A stretch of 64,000 nucleotides of DNA, from NCBI RefSeq assembly GCF_014645615.1, contig NZ_BMMB01000001.1, forward strand, positions 620,001-684,000, in the 5' to 3' direction. The translations under genes were made by a program, and so were the position numbers. Source of the stretch: Paenibacillus hunanensis (GTDB taxonomy: Bacteria; Bacillota; Bacilli; Paenibacillales; Paenibacillaceae). How positions within the stretch are numbered: position 1 is the stretch's first letter; each line of letters begins with the position of its first letter. This document shows positions 1-9,226 of this stretch, one piece after another. The notes below the pieces were generated by a model. That model did not search any database. It saw nothing but the letters and a program-made list of their open reading frames with translations, and was not told where the DNA came from.

Positions 1-246
1 ATGGACGAGTACGAGCAATTCCGTGCACGCCGACAGCGGCAGGAGCAGTCTGGTGGCAAGCAGGATGACGATCGACGAATGCTGTTGGAGCTACAGCTCG
101 CAAGGTTAATGGCAGCAGCTGAGCAGCAGCCCGGAGTATCCGGTCTAGCTTTGGGTGAGCGTTCCGAGAGTGAACGGCAATTGCAGGCAGAGATTCGGGA
201 GCTACGGCGCGAATTAGAGCCATACAAATTCGGGAACAATCGTTGA
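1..246 (+). CDS. Unrecognised charged protein, possibly the C-terminal end of a longer gene
   Basis: An open frame runs from the first base of the window to a stop at 244–246 and would encode 81 residues from the ATG at position 1. Because the window begins there, the real start may lie upstream and this may be only a tail. The product is rich in Arg, Glu and Gln, has no membrane segment, and its last 30 residues look helical and coiled-coil-prone. I recognise no family. It lies just upstream of the pheS T-box leader; in Bacillus the gene before pheST is a TrmH-type RNA methyltransferase, but nothing here resembles that fold. Codon use looks like the neighbours. Confidence 0.5.
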   Translation: MDEYEQFRARRQRQEQSGGKQDDDRRMLLELQLARLMAAAEQQPGVSGLALGERSESERQLQAEIRELRRELEPYKFGNNR

Positions 247-394
247 CGGCACGCAGGGAAGTTTGTACAATAAGGTGTACCTTATAGGGAATTGCATTTC
301 GTGTAAAATGTAATGGAGTTAGGTTGAATCTTCACTGCTGTTGCGATATGTCTTTGTACAGAGCGCAATAGACCACAGTGAAGCACATGGATAT

Positions 395-822
395 CTGCAA
401 CGATGGAGATAAGTACACAGCACTGCCTTACAGGGAGAAAATGCCGTAGATTGAGAGCATTTTACAAGGAAAAGGCTGTTGAAATTCACTCCGGAGCAGC
501 TTGTTGAACGATTCGATTCCAGTCGATCAGTCGCTTTGTGTAGAAGAGCTACGGCGTCATAGAACAGGAAGAGAATTCAGTAGGTCAAGCCGGTTAACGA
601 TCCGTTATTATCGTTTTGAGCGAGAGACAAGCGTTGTCTATGACTTGCCTGTCACTGTATGGTGATAGCGCTGCTTCGATGATTCGATAAGCTTTGTGCC
701 CCTTTAGGATGGGATCACAGAGTGAGGAGTCGGATACGAAGACAGTCAGAGCAGCATTGTTTCTAACAAGGGTGGTACCACGGTCTTTTCGTCCCTTACG
801 GGAGAGAAGGCCTTTTTTTGTT
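395..822 (+). promoter_or_regulatory. T-box leader of pheST (tRNA-Phe sensing)
   Basis: The invariant T-box element GGTGGTACCACGG lies at about 769–782. It is followed directly by a terminator stem (about 780–822: GGTCTTTTCGTCCC pairing with CGGGAGAGAAGGCC, then seven or more T). Stem I appears to begin near 397 with a GA-rich AGATAAGTA element and an AGAG distal-loop motif near 455. A TTC (Phe) specifier is available at 512–514 or 517–519, but I could not fold the stem, so the specifier is tentative. By family knowledge, uncharged tRNA-Phe binding stabilises the antiterminator and lets pheST be read. Confidence 0.88.
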
Positions 823-894
823 GGTTTTCTTTACATTTGGAATAGTAAAAAAAGCTGGCAGGATTGTACAAGCACGATGAAAGGGGATTTTATA

Positions 895-1926
895 ATGAGC
901 GAAACGGTTCAAATGAAAGAGCAGTTGCTGACGCTAAAAGCAGAAGCACTGGATGTATTGGAAAAAGTCGGTACTCCAAAGGAGCTCGACGAGCTGCGTG
1001 TCAAATACTCTGGTAAAAAAAGTGCGTTGACTGAGATTTTACGTGGAATGGGCAAGCTAAGTGCTGAGGAGCGTCCCGTTGTAGGTCAGGTCGCTAACGA
1101 AGTACGCGAAGCGATCGAGGAAGTGATCAATCGCAAGCAGGAGCATTTTGTACGTGAAGAGACGAATGCACGTCTGCAAGCGGAGAAGGTCGATGTAACC
1201 CTGCCAGGTCGTCCAATGCCACAGGGCGGTATTCATCCGCTGAACAAAGTCATCGAAGAGCTAGAGGATATCTTCCTCGGTATGGGCTACCGTGTAGCAG
1301 AAGGCCCTCAGGTAGAGACCGACTATTATAACTTTGAAGCATTGAATCTGCCGCAGAACCATCCTGCGCGTGATATGCAGGATTCGTTCTATCTGACAGA
1401 GGATCTGCTGATGCGTACGCAAACCTCTCCGATTCAGATTCGTGCGATGGAAGCGGCCAAAGGTCAGGCGCCGCTGAAGGTTATTTGCCCGGGTGCTGTA
1501 TATCGCCGTGATGATGACGATGCGACTCACTCCTTCCAGTTCCATCAGATCGAAGGACTGGTCATCGATAAAGGAATTCGCATGAGTGACCTGAAAGGCA
1601 CATTGCTGCAATTCGCACGTGAGATGTTCGGCGAGCAGACGGAGATTCGTCTGCGTCCAAGCTTCTTCCCATTCACCGAGCCAAGTGTTGAGGTGGACGT
1701 AACGTTCACGAAGAAAAATGGCGAGCGCGTCTGGATCGAGATTCTTGGCTGTGGTATGGTGCATCCGAAAGTATTGGAAATGGGCGGCTTTGACCCTGAG
1801 GTGTACAGCGGCTTTGCGTTCGGTATGGGTGTAGAGCGTATCGCAATTTTGAAATACGGTATCGATGATATTCGTCATTTCTATAGCAATGACATGCGTT
1901 TCTTGAAGCAATTTTCCCGCATCTAA
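895..1926 (+). CDS. pheS: Phenylalanine--tRNA ligase alpha subunit
   Basis: The 343-residue product is the catalytic subunit of the alpha2beta2 phenylalanyl-tRNA synthetase, which charges tRNA-Phe in the cytoplasm. It has the N-terminal coiled-coil arm (about 1–90) followed by the class II core. Motif 2 is seen around [12 protein letters not shown], with FHQIEGL, and motif 3 as [17 protein letters not shown] near the C-terminus. The frame is open upstream to 694, but that stretch covers the T-box terminator. The ATG at 895 follows an AAAGGGG site by 8 bases and gives the usual family length (about 344). It is followed 69 bases later by pheT and controlled by the T-box leader. Confidence 0.98.
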   Translation: MSETVQMKEQLLTLKAEALDVLEKVGTPKELDELRVKYSGKKSALTEILRGMGKLSAEERPVVGQVANEVREAIEEVINRKQEHFVREETNARLQAEKVDVTLPGRPMPQGGIHPLNKVIEELEDIFLGMGYRVAEGPQVETDYYNFEALNLPQNHPARDMQDSFYLTEDLLMRTQTSPIQIRAMEAAKGQAPLKVICPGAVYRRDDDDATHSFQFHQIEGLVIDKGIRMSDLKGTLLQFAREMFGEQTEIRLRPSFFPFTEPSVEVDVTFTKKNGERVWIEILGCGMVHPKVLEMGGFDPEVYSGFAFGMGVERIAILKYGIDDIRHFYSNDMRFLKQFSRI

Positions 1927-1995
1927 GTAGTGGATGCTATGGCATAGAACAATAACGATTAAGCATATGATTGATGTAAAAGGAGTGGACGGACT

Positions 1996-4437
1996 GTGAA
2001 AGTATCAATGGATTGGCTGTCTCAGTATGTGTCTCTGGAAGGCGTACAGGCTGAAGACCTGGCTGAGCGTATTACACGCGCAGGGATTGAGATCGATAGT
2101 GTCGAGTCTCGCAATGCAGGCATTACAACGGTTGTAGTAGGTTATGTAAAAAGCAAGGAAAAGCATCCAGATGCGGACAAGCTGAATGTATGTATCATTG
2201 ACGCTGGGCAGGGAGAAGACCTGCAAATCGTTTGTGGAGCGAAAAACGTGGATGCCGGACAAAAAGTACCGGTGGCACTCGTAGGTGCGAAGCTACCAGG
2301 TGATCTGCATATCAAAAAAGCAAAGCTGCGCGGTGTGCTGTCGCAAGGCATGATCTGCTCCGCCAAAGAGCTGGGCATCAACGATAAGCTGCTGCCAAAG
2401 GAACAGCAGGAAGGCATTCTCGTATTGCCTGAGCAAACCGAGATCGGTATGCCGATCGTTGACCTGCTAGGCTTGAACGATCAAATTCTGGACTTCGATC
2501 TGACACCAAACCGTTCAGACTGCCTGAGCATGCTGGGTGCAGCCTACGAGGTAGGCGCGATTCTCGGTCGTGATGTGAAGCTGCCAGAAGTGCAGCCGGT
2601 TGAAGGTGGCGATGCAGCAAGTAATCACATCTCGGTTACGATTGAAGCGACAGAAGCATGCAGTCACTTTTCCGCACGTTACATTAGCGGGATCAAAGTG
2701 GGCACATCTCCGCTCTGGCTGCAAAACCGTCTGATCGCCGCAGGTGTGCGTCCGATCAACAATGTAGTCGATATTACGAACTTCGTCATGCTGGAGTACG
2801 GCCAGCCGCTGCACGCTTATGATGCAGACAAGCTGAACAACGGTGCTATCGAAGTCCGCATGGGTCGTGAAGGTGAAGTACTGACGACGCTGGATGATCA
2901 GGAGCGCAAGCTGGATGAGCGTATGCTCGTAATCGCTAGTGGTGGCAAAGCGGTGGGTCTGGCTGGTGTAATGGGTGGTGCAGACAGCGAGGTGTCGCAG
3001 GGCACGGTGAATATTTTGCTGGAATCGGCACGTTTTGATGGCGGTACTGTACGCAAAACGTCCCGTCGTCTGGGATTGCGTTCTGAAGCAAGTCTTCGTT
3101 TTGAAAAAGAAGTGGATGCAGCGGCAGTAGTGCCTGCGCTGAATCGTGCGGCTGAGCTGATCGTGCGTTACGCGCATGGTATGATCCATGAAGGTGTCGT
3201 GGAGCAGGTCGTCACTGAACCACAGGAGCAGACATTACAGCTGTCGCTGAGCAAGCTGAACAGCTACCTCGGTACAGAGTTGTCGCTGCTGGAAGTGAAA
3301 ACGATCTTCGCTCGCCTGCAATTCCCTTGTGGTGATGTGGCACATGATCTGATTGAAGTACGTGTACCAACACGCCGCGGTGATATTACACGTGATGTGG
3401 ATCTGATCGAAGAAGTAGCACGTCTGTATGGCTATGACAATATTCCAACTACACCAATCGAAGGCGCAACAACGCCAGGCGCACTCACTGCACCACAGCG
3501 TCTACGTCGTACGATTCGTCATTTGCTTGTACATGGTGGTTATCAGGAAGTGATCAGCTACTCGTTCACACATCCTGATAAAAACAAGCGTTTCCCGCAG
3601 CTTCGTGGTACACATCATGATGTAGCACTGGCGATGCCGATGAGTGAGGAGCGTAGCGTGTTGCGTACCGGACTTGTATCGCAGCTGCTGGAGATCGCTT
3701 CGTACAACCGTAATCGTAAGCAGGAAAATCTCGCCTTGTTCGAGATCGGTATGGCATTTTTCAGTGAGGAAGAGAAGCTGACTCGTCAGCCGCATGAAAT
3801 TCCACTGCTGGGCTTGCTGCTTACCGGTCGTCGTCAGCCAGCACAATGGAATACTTCCGCTGAGCGTGTCGATTTCTTCGATATTAAAGGTGCACTGGAA
3901 GGCGTATTCAGCTATCTGGGTATTCAACCGCAGGTAACTTACAAAGCCGATCAGCCAGAAGGCTACCATCCAGGGCGTTCGGCTTCGGTCTATCTGAATA
4001 CGGGCACGCAGGAGCTGCGCATCGGTACAATCGGACAAATTCATCCAGACATTCAGCGTGAAGTTGATCTGGAGGATACGTATGTAGCTGAGATCGAACT
4101 AGCACCGCTGTATGAGCAGGTGAACGGACAGATTACGTATCATGAGCTGCCACGTTATCCTTCGATTCAGCGTGATATCGCTGTCGTCGTTGACGATGCG
4201 ATTCCATCTGGTGATTTGACAGCTTCCATTCGTGAATCTGCGGGTGAGCTGCTGGAGTCGGTACATGTATTCGACGTATTCAAAGGCGAGCGTCTTGGTG
4301 CAGATAAGAAGAGTGTAGCAATCGCACTTGTCTATCGCCATCCGGAGCACACGCTGACAGACGAAGAAGTAACGGCTGTGCATGATGGTGTACTGGCTCG
4401 TCTGTCCGAGCAATTCGGCGCTGAGCTGCGTAAGTAA
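1996..4437 (+). CDS. pheT: Phenylalanine--tRNA ligase beta subunit
   Basis: The 813-residue product is the beta subunit of phenylalanyl-tRNA synthetase, which supplies tRNA binding and hydrolytic editing of mischarged Tyr-tRNA. In order it shows an N-terminal tRNA-binding OB fold (about 40–150, VVVGYVKSKEKHPDADKL), the B3/B4 editing region (about 210–380), the B5 DNA-binding-like domain, and a C-terminal FDX-ACB anticodon-binding domain (about 720–813, PRYPSIQRDIAVVVD). The start is a GTG at 1996, preceded by AAAGGAGTGG. Length matches the Bacillus protein (about 804). It forms an operon with pheS. Confidence 0.98.
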   Translation: MKVSMDWLSQYVSLEGVQAEDLAERITRAGIEIDSVESRNAGITTVVVGYVKSKEKHPDADKLNVCIIDAGQGEDLQIVCGAKNVDAGQKVPVALVGAKLPGDLHIKKAKLRGVLSQGMICSAKELGINDKLLPKEQQEGILVLPEQTEIGMPIVDLLGLNDQILDFDLTPNRSDCLSMLGAAYEVGAILGRDVKLPEVQPVEGGDAASNHISVTIEATEACSHFSARYISGIKVGTSPLWLQNRLIAAGVRPINNVVDITNFVMLEYGQPLHAYDADKLNNGAIEVRMGREGEVLTTLDDQERKLDERMLVIASGGKAVGLAGVMGGADSEVSQGTVNILLESARFDGGTVRKTSRRLGLRSEASLRFEKEVDAAAVVPALNRAAELIVRYAHGMIHEGVVEQVVTEPQEQTLQLSLSKLNSYLGTELSLLEVKTIFARLQFPCGDVAHDLIEVRVPTRRGDITRDVDLIEEVARLYGYDNIPTTPIEGATTPGALTAPQRLRRTIRHLLVHGGYQEVISYSFTHPDKNKRFPQLRGTHHDVALAMPMSEERSVLRTGLVSQLLEIASYNRNRKQENLALFEIGMAFFSEEEKLTRQPHEIPLLGLLLTGRRQPAQWNTSAERVDFFDIKGALEGVFSYLGIQPQVTYKADQPEGYHPGRSASVYLNTGTQELRIGTIGQIHPDIQREVDLEDTYVAEIELAPLYEQVNGQITYHELPRYPSIQRDIAVVVDDAIPSGDLTASIRESAGELLESVHVFDVFKGERLGADKKSVAIALVYRHPEHTLTDEEVTAVHDGVLARLSEQFGAELRK

Positions 4438-4499
4438 CGTATAGAATGTTTTGCTAGAGCGTATCATACCATCTCGTGTACGTATAAGCAGTACGAAAT

Positions 4500-4525
4500 G
4501 GAAGAGAATAGGGAAAAGGACGACA
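4500..4525 (+). repeat. Fragment of the dispersed intergenic palindrome family (left-arm piece)
   Basis: The stretch from 4502 carries GAGAATAGGGAAAAGGACGAC, nearly identical to the left outer arm of the full copy at 43468–43576 (AATAAGGGAAAAGGACGAC). The rest of the palindrome is not recognisable here. It lies in the 595-base gap between pheT and zapA, which otherwise holds only the terminator at 4709–4743. Confidence 0.45.
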
Positions 4526-4708
4526 TAGCATGTTAGCAATTGCCTAGCAAGCGGTTGCCCTCCTTCCTTTTCGAAGTAGGATATGCTGTAGCAAAAAAGC
4601 TTACGTATACGACCTGATACTACATTACTTTTTGAATCGTTCCTATAAACTGTATTTATCTGTAAGAGCTGCCTTTGTGTAGTTGCAGATAAAGCAGGAA
4701 ATGGCAGA

Positions 4709-4743
4709 AGCCACATCGAATTAATCGTCGATGTGGCTTTTTT
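4709..4743 (+). terminator. Rho-independent terminator after pheT
   Basis: The stem AGCCACATCGA / TCGATGTGGCT with a short loop is followed by a run of seven T. It ends the pheST transcript and separates it from the zapA-like gene. Confidence 0.88.
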
Positions 4744-5032
4744 GTTCATCCAGCACTAGAATATACTGAAGGACATTTTGTACAATGGAATTATAGACAT
4801 CAGGATAAACATCATTTCCGCGAATCAGGCTCACATACATGCGCACAAAGATAACATCAATGTGCAATGGAAATAGGATGCGCTGTTCGTCTCTGTTAAA
4901 GGGATGGCAGACAGCGATAAGATGCCAAATGTTGATGGGAACGCTGATGCTCCGTCAACATTTTGTGCTTATAAAGGATAGAAACCATTTCGATGACATA
5001 TAGATAGTATGAATGCAAAGGAGGGCAAGGCT

Positions 5033-8000
5033 GTGACAACACCCGAACGGATTCGAGTCAGTGTGAATATTTACGGTAGAACATATAAGCTGGTTGGCAG
5101 CAGTGCCGACTACATGAAGCGAGTAGCCGAGTATGTGGATGGTCACATGCACGAGATTGCGCAGGCACATGATCATCTAGACACCACGAAGCTTGCCATT
5201 TTGTCGGCAGTACATATGGCGGAGGAAGCGATCCAGGCGACGACCGATCGGTCTGAGCTGGATGCAGCGGTGAATGAACGGGATCGTTTGCAGCAGGAGC
5301 TGGAACGCTTGCATGAGGTGCAGCTCAAGCAGCAGGAGGTTATTCGTAAGTTACAGGATGATGCCGAGCTGGAGCAGCAGAACAAGCAGCGACTCACAGA
5401 TGAGTTATCTGTCGCGACCGAGGAGCTACAGCAGGTGCAGGCTGATCTGTCGACTGCACAGCAGCAAAATGAAGTGCTGGAGCAGCAGAGTGCAGATTAC
5501 CGTGAAACAGGTAGCCAGCTGCAAGATGAGCTGGAAAAAGCGCGTAAGCAGATTCAAGCGCTGAATGATCAGTATCAGAATCTGGAAACAAACACGAAGC
5601 AAGCGACTGAAGAGCTACAGATGGAGCTGATGCAGTCGAATGAAAATGAGGAAATGTATCGTCTGCGTAGCGAGGAGCTTGAGGAAAGCATCCATACGCT
5701 TCAGCAGGCGCATGATCTGGCACAGCAACGGGTGCAGGAACTGGAGGAAGATAACGATTTTACCCATGCGCAGCTAGACGAGCTACGTGTAAAACAAACA
5801 GGGCTGGAGCAGAAACTAACGCAGCTACAGGAAGAAGCGGACACATGGCGCGAGCTATCCGGACAGCAGGAGGAAGAGCAGCAGCGTTTGTCTGCCGAGC
5901 TATCTGCTAAAGGTACCGAGCTGGAGCAAGTCCAGCAGCAGCGAGCAGAGCTAGAAGCCCAGCAAGAGCAGCGCCAAGCTCAGCTGGCTGATCTGCAAGC
6001 CCAGCAAGAACAGCGTCAGTCGACGCTCGAAGCGCTGGAGCAACGTTATGAACAATTGCAGCAGCAGGCAGAGACCACGCAGTCTGAGCTAGATGAGCGT
6101 AGTGGCGAGCTAGAGCTAGCCTTACAGGAAAATGCAACGCTGCATCCGCAGTTATCCGAGCTCAGACAGCAGCATGAACAGCTGCAAGCTCAGCATACGA
6201 ATGCACTACAGCAAATGGACGAAGTGCGTGGACAATTGCAGCAGGCACAGGATGAAAATGAACATCTGCGTCCTGAGCTAGAGCAGCTACGTGCACAATA
6301 TGAGGAATTGAATACACTGCATGATCAGACCGAGCAAAAGCTGGCTGAACAAGCGACACGTATGGAAGCACTACGTGAGGAAAATGGGCAGGTATGGACG
6401 GAGCTTGGTTCATGGCAGGATCGATATAGCAGTCTGGAAGAACAGTATCGCGAGCTGGAAGTAAGTCTGTCACAGCGAAGCGAAGAGCTGGAGCGTTTGC
6501 AAGGGGAAAGTCAGCAATTGCGCGCACAGATTGAAGCCGCCGAGCAGCGTCGTATCGAGCTGGAACAAGAGCAACAGCAGCTTCGCGGACAATTGGAAGA
6601 GCGTCAGCATGAACTGGAAAGTCTTCGCAATGAGCATACTCAAGTATGGAGCGAACTAGAAACGTGGCAAGCTCGTCATACACAGCTGGAGCAGCATAGT
6701 CAGGAAGAGCAGACGACACTGCAAGCCCAACATGCGGAGCAGATCGGCGAGCTGGAGACACGCTTGAACGAAACACAGCAACAGCGTCAGCAATTAGAGC
6801 AAGAGCTGCACGAGACGAGCGAACGTCTTGCCGCAGTGCAGGCAGAGGCAGCACAGGCGAAGGAAGAAGTGACGACATGGGAACAGATGTCGAATGAGCA
6901 TGAGCAGCAGATGCAGGAGCTGGAAATGCGCTTAGATGAAGCCCTGCAACAACGTCAGCGACTGGAGCATGAGCTCGGTGACATTCAGCAGCAGCGCCAA
7001 CAACTGGAGCAGAATTTGAATGACACTCGGGAGCAGCTGGCAGGCGTACAGGCAGAAGCGGTACAGGCGAAGGAAGAAGCTAGTACGTGGGAGCAACTGT
7101 CGGGCGAGCATGAGCAACAGATGCAGGAGCTGGAGATGCGTTTGAATGAAATGGGTCAACAACGCCAGCAATTGGAGCAAGAGCTGCACGAGACACGTGA
7201 GCGTCTAGCAGCAGTGCAGGCAGAAGCCGAGCATGCTAAAGGTGAAGCTGGAACCTGGGAACAGCTATCCAGTGAGCATGAACAGCGCGTGCAGGAGCTT
7301 GAATTGCGCCTGAATGAGACAGCCCAGCAACGCCAGCAGCTGGAGCAACAATTAAGTGAAATCGGCGAGCGTCTGGTCGCTGTGCAGTCAGAAGTAGCAC
7401 AAGCGAAGGAAGAAGCCAGCACCTGGGAGCAGCTGTCAGGTCAACATGAGGGACAGATCCAGGAGCTTGAAGCACGACTAAACGAAATCGAGCAGCACCG
7501 TCAACAGCTGGGGCAAGAGCTAAGCGAAACCAGCGAGCGATTAGTAGCCGTGCAGGCTGAAGCTGAACAGGCCAAAGACGAAGCTAATACCTGGGAGCAA
7601 CTATCCGGACAGCAGGAGCAACAGGTAGCATCACTGCAAGAGCAGCTATCCGCTCTGCATCAGCGTTATGTTCGTCTGGAGCAGGAGCTACAGCAGCGGA
7701 CGACCGAGCTGGAACAGCAAGTATCCACTCAGAATGAGCAGCTTCAGCAACAACAACGTCAGGTACAGGATGTGCGCGAGGAATCGGACAACTGGCAACG
7801 ATTGTCGGAGCAGCATAAGGAAGAACTCACTTCATTACAGCTGGAAATGCAGCAGCTAAACGAGCTATATGATGAGCAGCAAGGAGAGATGGAGGAAGCG
7901 CTGCGATTGATGACAGCGGAGCGCGACGATCTGACTGCACGTATCGAGCAGTTGCAACAGCAGCTAGAGGAATTGACAGTAGCTGCGGCAAGTGTACGCG

Positions 8001-8803
8001 AAGAAGCCGATACATGGGAGCAAGTGTCCAGCCAGCGTGAAGCGGACGTGCAGCGCCTGCAAGAGCAGCTGACTGAGCTACAGGCACAGCGTCAGGGCTT
8101 GGAGCAGCATACGGGTGAGCTGGAGCAACAGCTGAATTCGCTTCGACATGATCAGGCATCCCTGCAAAATGACCTACAGGAATGGCGTGATCTTGCAAGG
8201 CAGCAGGAGCAAGAAGCGGCACAGGCACAGAATGAGGCAGAGCAGCTTCGCAGTGAGCTAGCTACACGTCAGCAGCAGCTATCGGCGCTGGAATCCCAGC
8301 AGCGTGAACAGGGGCAGCTACTTGATGAGGCGATGCAGGATATCGATAGCTGGAACGAGCGATATGAACAGCTACAGACGCAGCACCACCATACGCTGCA
8401 AAATGAACAGGGATATATGGAAGAGATTGGACGTCTTGAGCAACAGCTTTCTAGCTTACAAGCCGAACTGGAGCAGGGACAAGCCCGATTGCAGGAGCTG
8501 GAGCAAGCGCAGCACGAACAGGATGAACAGCTACATCAGCTGGAATCGAGTGAGCGTCAATGGCGCGAGCAATACGAGCAGCTCCATGCTGCTGAGCAGG
8601 GACGTAGCGAGGAGTCGCAGGAGATGTTAAACCAGTACGAGATGCTGACGCATCAATTGCGGATTGTGAACATTGAGCGCGATGCACAGATCGCCGAGAA
8701 GGAACGCATTCAGCGCGAGCTAGAGCAGCTTCGTGTACAGCACGAGCAGCTGCAAGTCGAGCATAATGAATGGATGGAGCTTATCGAGCAGGATCAGAAT
8801 TAG
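5033..8803 (+). CDS. zapA: ZapA-domain cell division protein with a giant repetitive coiled-coil extension
   Basis: The first 70 or so residues match ZapA, the FtsZ-ring-stabilising protein (RIRVSVNIYGRTYKL, then a helix through ILSAVHMAEEAI). Everything after that, about 1180 residues, is Gln/Glu/Leu-rich heptad coiled coil. Ordinary ZapA is roughly 85–110 residues; this product is 1256. Trp residues recur in register at 616, 686, 742, 798 and 854. Three consecutive units are exactly 56 residues (8 heptads, 168 bp), and the first is 70 (10 heptads). Further Trp-bearing units lie on both sides. The start is a GTG at 5033, because AAAGGAGG at 5017–5024 lies downstream of the alternative ATG at 5009. 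Position after pheST matches Bacillus zapA. Role at the division ring is inferred from the N-domain; the tail could be a spacer or scaffold. No membrane segment is seen. Confidence 0.9.
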   Translation: MTTPERIRVSVNIYGRTYKLVGSSADYMKRVAEYVDGHMHEIAQAHDHLDTTKLAILSAVHMAEEAIQATTDRSELDAAVNERDRLQQELERLHEVQLKQQEVIRKLQDDAELEQQNKQRLTDELSVATEELQQVQADLSTAQQQNEVLEQQSADYRETGSQLQDELEKARKQIQALNDQYQNLETNTKQATEELQMELMQSNENEEMYRLRSEELEESIHTLQQAHDLAQQRVQELEEDNDFTHAQLDELRVKQTGLEQKLTQLQEEADTWRELSGQQEEEQQRLSAELSAKGTELEQVQQQRAELEAQQEQRQAQLADLQAQQEQRQSTLEALEQRYEQLQQQAETTQSELDERSGELELALQENATLHPQLSELRQQHEQLQAQHTNALQQMDEVRGQLQQAQDENEHLRPELEQLRAQYEELNTLHDQTEQKLAEQATRMEALREENGQVWTELGSWQDRYSSLEEQYRELEVSLSQRSEELERLQGESQQLRAQIEAAEQRRIELEQEQQQLRGQLEERQHELESLRNEHTQVWSELETWQARHTQLEQHSQEEQTTLQAQHAEQIGELETRLNETQQQRQQLEQELHETSERLAAVQAEAAQAKEEVTTWEQMSNEHEQQMQELEMRLDEALQQRQRLEHELGDIQQQRQQLEQNLNDTREQLAGVQAEAVQAKEEASTWEQLSGEHEQQMQELEMRLNEMGQQRQQLEQELHETRERLAAVQAEAEHAKGEAGTWEQLSSEHEQRVQELELRLNETAQQRQQLEQQLSEIGERLVAVQSEVAQAKEEASTWEQLSGQHEGQIQELEARLNEIEQHRQQLGQELSETSERLVAVQAEAEQAKDEANTWEQLSGQQEQQVASLQEQLSALHQRYVRLEQELQQRTTELEQQVSTQNEQLQQQQRQVQDVREESDNWQRLSEQHKEELTSLQLEMQQLNELYDEQQGEMEEALRLMTAERDDLTARIEQLQQQLEELTVAAASVREEADTWEQVSSQREADVQRLQEQLTELQAQRQGLEQHTGELEQQLNSLRHDQASLQNDLQEWRDLARQQEQEAAQAQNEAEQLRSELATRQQQLSALESQQREQGQLLDEAMQDIDSWNERYEQLQTQHHHTLQNEQGYMEEIGRLEQQLSSLQAELEQGQARLQELEQAQHEQDEQLHQLESSERQWREQYEQLHAAEQGRSEESQEMLNQYEMLTHQLRIVNIERDAQIAEKERIQRELEQLRVQHEQLQVEHNEWMELIEQDQN
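6878..7594 (+). repeat. In-frame tandem repeat, 168-bp unit (56 residues) inside the zapA-like gene
   Basis: The codon for the marker Trp falls at 6878, 7088, 7256, 7424 and 7592. The spacings are 210, 168, 168 and 168 bp, all multiples of 21 bp (one heptad). Each unit reads roughly TWEQLSxxHEQQMQELE, then RLNE, QQRQQLEQEL, ERLAAVQAEA and AKEEA. The first unit carries an extra 42 bp. DNA identity between units is visibly lower than protein identity, so the array is not very recent. Confidence 0.9.
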
Positions 8804-9036
8804 GGCTCAGAGCACCTTATTAAAGTGTGAGTAATTCGGTACAAATTCAATATTGCTATCGAATTTATAGAAATCATTTCAGCCATTGAAGTTATAGAAA
8901 TCGTCTTTTCAACCGAGAGCGGATATCCATTCTATGCTGAAGCGTCTCCATTCTTTTCCATACTAGTGTCTTTTTCATAATAGTGGTTGTAAATATTCAA
9001 TCTCGTAGCGGAAACATGAATGACGATCTATTACAA

Positions 9037-9153
9037 TAAAAAAGCACCGACAGTCTACTGAACTGCACCGCCAAATGCTCATTAGTGTACCCGAAGGGTT
9101 TCTAATGTCCATTTTAAGGAGGGCAGTTCGCACAACTGTCGGTGCTTTTTTTT
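9037..9153. terminator. Long (~115-nt) bidirectional hairpin between convergent genes, IS-end-like core
   Basis: The outer arms AAAGCACCGACAGT and ACTGTCGGTGCTTT are flanked by A and T runs, so the hairpin can terminate both zapA (+) and the MFS gene (−). The inner arms also pair: GAACTGC with GCAGTTC, CATTAG with CTAATG, and ACCC-GAA-GGGT at the tip. The inner 70 bases resemble the inverted ends of IS3/IS150-type elements (ACTGAACTGC near the edge). This resemblance is from memory and is unverified. The rest of the 420-base gap shows no gene. Confidence 0.75.
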
Positions 9154-9226
9154 ACAGTTAATATTATTCGATATAGCTAAGTTCATGCTAATCCTTCAAG
9201 CTCTAACGCTTACGTATACGCTCCAA

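Noticed and set aside
4099..4749. 216-residue open frame on the minus strand at the end of pheT
   Set aside because: Antisense to pheT and across its terminator, no ribosome site, no recognisable domain.
5009..5032. ATG at 5009 as the start of the ZapA-like gene
   Set aside because: The ribosome site AAAGGAGG lies downstream of it and directly before the GTG at 5033, where ZapA homology begins.
6878..7594. Regular 168-bp spacing considered as a CRISPR or satellite array
   Set aside because: Repeats are in frame, degenerate at DNA level and continuous with no spacers; they encode coiled coil.
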